Source: Actinopolyspora lacussalsi
Lineage (GTDB): Bacteria > Actinomycetota > Actinomycetes > Mycobacteriales > Pseudonocardiaceae
Direction: 5' to 3'
Length of the DNA: 64,000 bases
NCBI GenBank assembly: GCA_030803735.1
Contig: JAURUC010000001.1
Span: 276,501-340,500 of the forward strand
A program made the position numbers and the translations under genes. Shown here one piece after another: positions 60,196 through 64,000 of the stretch. Numbering within the stretch: position 1 is the first letter of the stretch; each line of letters starts with the position of its first letter. The notes beneath the pieces are model-generated. The model was not told the origin of the DNA, did not search any database, and worked only from the letters and a program-made list of their open reading frames with translations.

Positions 60196-61221
60196 GTGTC
60201 GGATCACCACGGTGCACCCGAACAGATGACGGGGTCGCAGCAAAATTTCGAGCGCGGGGACACCGCGCCACTCAATGCTGTCCGCGGCGGCCACGGGGGG
60301 TCACCCGAACGAGCAACGCCAGCGTGGCATGGACAGGATCGTTCGGAAGGATCCGGCGAGGAACGCACCCGACCGACGTTTCCCCCACCCGAGCGGGCCA
60401 ATCACGGGCAGCCCCAGCACCCCCGATCCCAGCCTTCGCACCCGCAGCACTCCCAGGGGGCCCAGTCTCCGGGCCCGGCGCCGTCCGGGCCGATACCGGG
60501 AGCCGGTCAGGTTTCCCCGCCGTCCGATCCGTCACGGGGAAATCCCGCGTACGCGGGCTTCGGCGCGGACGTGCCGAACAGCCCTGTCGGAGGCGGTTCA
60601 ACCGGTTCCGGAGGTGGCGGTGGCGGGATCACTCCGCTGGGGTGGGCCAAACGTGCGCTGCTGCTCTGCGCGGTTTCGGTGGTGTCCGGGCTGCTGTGGG
60701 TGATGATCAAACCGAGCGCGCCCCCCGGCACCTCCGAGGAATCCACCCAGCACGCGGGGAAACCGCAGACCGCCTACGACTTCGAACGCCAACTCAACGA
60801 CGAGCCCGACAACTGCGCGGAGCATTCGACGGGCAAGATCGCGGACTTCTTCGCCGACAACCCCTGCGAGCACCTCACCCGTGCGCTGTACACCACGCAG
60901 CTGCAGAACGGGGAGAGGGTGCTGACCTCGGTGGTCACCGTGCGCATGCCAGAGGTCGACAACGCCGATCGGCTGGAGCGGATGGCGACCCGCAACGCCA
61001 CCGGCAACATCGAGGACCTCGTCACAGCGGGGCGCGACATGCCGGAGAAGTACCCGAGCCTGTCACACGACTACGGGTACGACTCGCTGCAGCGGCAGCG
61101 CCTGGTCGTCATCGGCGAGTCGTCCTATTTCGGGCGCAGTGACAGTGACGACGGCAGGCTCAAGAGCGTCACCACCGAAGCCCTGAAGCTCGGCGACTAC
61201 CAGGACAAAAACCCCGGTTGA
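60196..61221 (+). CDS. Membrane-anchored hypothetical protein with disordered N-terminus
   Basis: About 341 residues from GTG 60196 (GTG 60190 also possible). The first 150 residues are rich in Pro, Gly, Ser, Gln and His; one transmembrane helix follows (about 156-176, LLLCAVSVVSGLLWVMI). The external domain of about 165 residues holds two cysteines (NCAEH and PCEH) probably joined by a disulfide and a TRALYTTQLQNGERVLTSVV strand region. No function was recognised. It has the same layout as the protein at 57.5 kb but no obvious sequence likeness. Confidence 0.78.
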   Translation: MSDHHGAPEQMTGSQQNFERGDTAPLNAVRGGHGGSPERATPAWHGQDRSEGSGEERTRPTFPPPERANHGQPQHPRSQPSHPQHSQGAQSPGPAPSGPIPGAGQVSPPSDPSRGNPAYAGFGADVPNSPVGGGSTGSGGGGGGITPLGWAKRALLLCAVSVVSGLLWVMIKPSAPPGTSEESTQHAGKPQTAYDFERQLNDEPDNCAEHSTGKIADFFADNPCEHLTRALYTTQLQNGERVLTSVVTVRMPEVDNADRLERMATRNATGNIEDLVTAGRDMPEKYPSLSHDYGYDSLQRQRLVVIGESSYFGRSDSDDGRLKSVTTEALKLGDYQDKNPG

Positions 61222-61398
61222 CCAGTTCGTCGCCCAGTCGCGGGACAGAAGACGCGGGGCCGGGGAACGGTGCCGGTTTCGCGGGTGGTTCCCGGGGCGG
61301 GGTGACACCGAGTGGGTGCCACGGGCCCGCGTTCGGTTCGCCGGAGGACCGTTTCCCCGGAGCCGGTCCGGAGATTCCCGAGCGCCCGCTCCGTTCGG

Positions 61399-61851
61399 CT
61401 ATTCCCGCCCGGGAAACGCGGAAGCGCTCGGTTCGATTCCCAACCGCGACCGCCAGCGCGTCGCCCGGGTGGCGGCATCGGTCAGGCAGGTCAGTGCCAG
61501 CTCGCTCAGCTGCCGGTTCTCCGAACGCTCCAGCACCGCCAGCCATCCGATGGAACAGTCCTGCTCGGCCGCGAGCAACGCGCGCAGCGCCGAGTTCTGG
61601 TCCGTGACGGTTTTCGGCGGACGGTACGCGGGTTCGGCCGAGGGTGGCGCGACACCCGCGGCGCGCAGCAACCCTCGGGTGCGATCACGATGCTCGCGGT
61701 GTGTCGCCGCGGCCTCGTCGATCCCCGATCTCACCTTCGAATCCTCAGTGAAGGCCGTTGCCAGCCCGTAGAGCCACACCGCCGCGTGCTCCGCCTCCAG
61801 CGCTTTCCGCGCTGCCTGTTCGCTCGTTCCGGAGAGCTCCGTCGAACTCAT
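61399..61851 (-). CDS. DUF4439 ferritin-like domain protein
   Basis: 150 residues, nearly all helical: AARKALEAEHAAVWLYGLA, ATHREHRDRTRGLL and the Glu in LLAAEQDCSIGWLAVL fit the ferritin-like DUF4439 family found in actinobacteria, including M. tuberculosis Rv2844. Metal binding is possible but unproven. The ATG has GGAGG eight bases upstream and overlaps the stop of the lipoprotein gene (ATGA), so the two are made together. Confidence 0.87.
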   Translation of the reverse strand: MSSTELSGTSEQAARKALEAEHAAVWLYGLATAFTEDSKVRSGIDEAAATHREHRDRTRGLLRAAGVAPPSAEPAYRPPKTVTDQNSALRALLAAEQDCSIGWLAVLERSENRQLSELALTCLTDAATRATRWRSRLGIEPSASAFPGRE

Positions 61852-62357
61852 GCCAAGACCTCCCGCAGACCCGCGCATCCGGCCGAGACGGACCCCGCGA
61901 GCCCCGCCCGGTAGCCGGACAGTTCGGGAACGGTCCGGGCCGCCTGCCGCTGTGCCTCGTGCAACGCCGCCCGCAGGCGTTCCGCGGTCTGCTCGGACCC
62001 CGCCGCGGTGCCCTGCCGCCCGGTGGGGGCAGTGCTCGTCCTCGTGGAGCCACCGCCCGTCAGGCGATCGATCTCGCGTCTCAGTTCCGCTGCGTGTTCG
62101 TCGCGTGCGTTCGCGACGCCCCGAGCGCTCTCCGCGAGCTCGGGGTGGCTCTCGGCCGCGGCTCGTGCCAGCTCCGCGTCGGCCCGTGCCGTCTCGGCGA
62201 GCTCGACCAGCGGATCAGGGTCCGGTTCCGCGGCACCGGAACAGCTCAGCAACACCGGTGACAACGTGGCCAGTGCCGAAAGGCGCAGCAGAGTGCGTCG
62301 GTCCACGTTTCCGGTGGGGGCGTCGCGGCCGATGCGGGGAGGAGAATCCACGGTCAC
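61848..62357 (-). CDS. Tat-exported lipoprotein, partner of DUF4439 protein
   Basis: 169 residues from GTG 62357; GTG 62351 is an alternative. A twin-arginine signal (DRRTLLRLSAL) runs into the lipobox LLSCS, so it is predicted to be exported folded and lipidated on the cysteine. The rest is helical and Ala/Glu-rich with heptad-like spacing (about 55-105), then a Thr/Gly linker and a second helical stretch. It corresponds by position to M. tuberculosis Rv2843. TATAT just upstream may be a -10 of a leaderless mRNA. Confidence 0.8.
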   Translation of the reverse strand: MTVDSPPRIGRDAPTGNVDRRTLLRLSALATLSPVLLSCSGAAEPDPDPLVELAETARADAELARAAAESHPELAESARGVANARDEHAAELRREIDRLTGGGSTRTSTAPTGRQGTAAGSEQTAERLRAALHEAQRQAARTVPELSGYRAGLAGSVSAGCAGLREVLA

Positions 62358-62606
62358 ATATATTGCCAGCCGGTCGCGGTGATCGGTCGCCGGTGGTCCC
62401 GTGATCGTGTCGTTATCGGTTCGCCGTACGCCGCGCTCGCCAGCGGTTGGACGCGATACCCTGGAATACCACGGTCACCGTCGGTGCGCCACGACCGTGG
62501 GGCTTCGCCGCCCCGCGAAGCGGGTCACGTCGGTTCGTAGGAAAATCACCCGGCGTTGCCTTGCACCGGACAATTTCAGCCGCCGCGAACTTTTTGGAGT
62601 GCAAAC

Positions 62607-63164
62607 GTGTCCAGCCCGCCGCGGGACGAGATAGTCGCGCGCCTGACGCCCACCGTTTCGCAGGCCGTAGCGGAGGTGGGATACGACCTCGAGGAACTCG
62701 ACGTGCAGCAAGCCGGTCGCCGGCGGCTGGTCAAGGTGATCATAGATGCCGACGACGGGGTGGCGCTCGATGACATCGCCGATGTCAGCAGAGCCCTGTC
62801 CAAGGTTCTCGACGAGCACGAACACGTGCTCGCGGGGCCCTACAATCTCGAGGTCACATCACCCGGTGTCGATCGTCCACTGACCAAACAGCGGCACTGG
62901 CATCGTGCCCGCAACAGGCTTGCCAGGATCAGAACGGTCGGCGGTGAGGAGCTGCTCGGCAGGGTCGGCCCCGCGGCCGAGAACGGTGTGCTGGTTCTGG
63001 CCGGTGGTCGTGTTCGTCGGTTGATTTACGGTGACATCGAGCGCGCGGTGGTCGAGGTTGAGTTCCAGCAGCCACCGGCGGAGGAATTGGTCAAGCTCGA
63101 TCGGGCCGCGGACGTTGCCGCGGACGACGGCGGCGACGGAAATGACACGGAGGAGTCGAGGTGA
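62607..63164 (+). CDS. rimP: Ribosome maturation factor RimP
   Basis: 185 residues. It assists 30S subunit assembly. [38 protein letters not shown] and the [14 protein letters not shown] signature are present; a short acidic tail ends the protein. GTG 62607 has GGAG seven bases upstream. Its stop overlaps the nusA start, the usual arrangement. Confidence 0.96.
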   Translation: MSSPPRDEIVARLTPTVSQAVAEVGYDLEELDVQQAGRRRLVKVIIDADDGVALDDIADVSRALSKVLDEHEHVLAGPYNLEVTSPGVDRPLTKQRHWHRARNRLARIRTVGGEELLGRVGPAAENGVLVLAGGRVRRLIYGDIERAVVEVEFQQPPAEELVKLDRAADVAADDGGDGNDTEESR

Positions 63165-64000
63165 ACGTCGACATCGCCGCGCTGCGGGCGATCGAACGCG
63201 ACAAGGACATCCCATTCGAGACGGTCCTTCAGGCCATCGAGTCGGCCCTGCTGACGGCCTATCGCCACACCGAGGGGCACCAACCGCACGCCAGGGTCGA
63301 GGTGGACCGCAAGACCGGCGTGGTGCGTGTGATTGCTCACACTCTCACGCCCGAGGGAGAGGTCGCCGAGGAATGGGACGACACGCCGGAGGGGTTCGGC
63401 AGGATCGCTGCCACCACGGCGCGCCAGGTGATCGTGCAACGGCTGCGGGACGCCGAGCACGAGAAGACCTACGGTGAGTTCTCCACCAAGGAGGGCGAGG
63501 TCCTGGGCGGAGTCATCCAGCGCGACGCCAGGGCCAACTCCCGCGGCATGATCGTGGTGGAGGTCGGTGACAGCGAGGGCGTCATCCCGGCGGCGGAGCA
63601 GGTTCCGGGGGAACGCTACGAGCACGGCAGCCGGATCAAGTCCTACGTGGTCGGCGTTTCACGCACGGTGCACGGTACGCAGATCACTCTCTCGCGCACC
63701 CACCCGAACCTGGTCCGCAGGCTGTTCGCCCTGGAGGTCCCCGAGATCGCCGACGGGACCGTGGAGATCCCCTCGGTGGCCAGGGAGGCCGGGCATCGCT
63801 CCAAGATCGCCGTGCGGTCGACGGTCGAGGGGGTCAACGCCAAGGGAGCCTGCATCGGTCCGATGGGCGCCCGGGTGCGCAACGTGATGAACGAGCTCGG
63901 CCAGGAGAAGATCGACATCATCGATTACTCCGACGACCCGGCGACTTTCGTGGGCAACTCGCTTTCGCCGGCTAAGGTAGTCTCGGTGGAGGTCGTCGAC
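63161..64000 (+). CDS. nusA: Transcription termination/antitermination factor NusA (3' end outside window)
   Basis: 280 codons are visible and the frame runs off the right edge. The N-terminal RNA-polymerase-binding domain ([20 protein letters not shown] opening), the S1 domain (about 135-200) and the first KH domain ([40 protein letters not shown]) are seen. The GTG overlaps the rimP stop as GTGA. Confidence 0.97.
   Translation, partial: MNVDIAALRAIERDKDIPFETVLQAIESALLTAYRHTEGHQPHARVEVDRKTGVVRVIAHTLTPEGEVAEEWDDTPEGFGRIAATTARQVIVQRLRDAEHEKTYGEFSTKEGEVLGGVIQRDARANSRGMIVVEVGDSEGVIPAAEQVPGERYEHGSRIKSYVVGVSRTVHGTQITLSRTHPNLVRRLFALEVPEIADGTVEIPSVAREAGHRSKIAVRSTVEGVNAKGACIGPMGARVRNVMNELGQEKIDIIDYSDDPATFVGNSLSPAKVVSVEVVD

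Noticed and set aside
1..64000. CRISPR array, insertion sequence or prophage
   Set aside because: No regularly spaced repeats, transposase, integrase or phage structural gene was seen.

Overview
The window is high-GC chromosomal DNA from an actinomycete, most likely Pseudonocardiales or a near relative. The grounds are a mycothione reductase (mycothiol is an actinobacterial thiol), GTG and TTG starts, several promoters that appear to drive leaderless mRNAs, and a gene order recalling the Mycobacterium tuberculosis Rv2841c-Rv2864c block: nusA, rimP, a DUF4439 pair, proS, cobA/cysG, cobB, cobO, Rv2850c-like chelatase, acetyltransferase, mtr, map, vapC-like, penicillin-binding protein. In the window this backbone is split by two large insertions. 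No tRNA, rRNA, IS element, prophage or CRISPR array was seen.

Layout. 0-8.4 kb: backbone genes (cut-off penicillin-binding protein, PIN-domain protein, map, cobQ, GntR/FCD regulator with divergent MFS exporter, mycothione reductase). 8.7-24.4 kb: a cell-surface polysaccharide locus with a sugar-1-phosphate transferase, two GT4 glycosyltransferases, an O-antigen polymerase/ligase-like protein, a secreted beta-propeller protein, a membrane-anchored beta-helix protein, a cytidylyltransferase plus CDP-alcohol phosphotransferase pair, a Wzz-like protein whose kinase P-loop has lost its lysine, and a Wzx-like flippase; a TetR regulator and an SGNH esterase sit inside it. 24.4-29.9 kb: PEBP/YbhB protein, two secreted trypsin-like proteases, a LysE exporter, an adenine/adenosine deaminase and a GNAT acetyltransferase.

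29.9-53.6 kb: the corrin-ring locus. A cobalamin riboswitch precedes a ChlI/ChlD-type chelatase, followed by cobO, cobB, a divergent long-tailed CobM, a CobL, CobE, an unrelated aminotransferase, cobA (CysG-like fusion), cobN (with its own cobalamin riboswitch), cobG, cobH, cobIJ, cobK, cbiD, and a second CobM-CobL pair. Together with cobQ at 3.2 kb these cover most steps from uroporphyrinogen III to adenosyl-cobyric acid. The route mixes an O2-dependent gene (cobG) and aerobic chelatase (cobN) with the anaerobic-type C1-methyltransferase cbiD; cobF is absent from the window. 54-64 kb: backbone again (YaaA, proS, YjbQ, class V aminotransferase, two Pro/Gly-rich membrane proteins, DUF4439 protein with a Tat lipoprotein, rimP, and the start of nusA).

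The points most worth following up are the two lineages of CobM/CobL, one carrying a roughly 309-residue disordered tail on CobM; two compact promoter-hairpin-terminator segments (before cobO and after cobE) that look like attenuators or small RNAs, one containing a 15-codon reading frame; and the surface-polymer locus, whose phospho-alcohol pair and pseudokinase co-polymerase suggest a phosphodiester-decorated glycan. All functional statements come from reading the sequence and recalling protein families; no database search was run.
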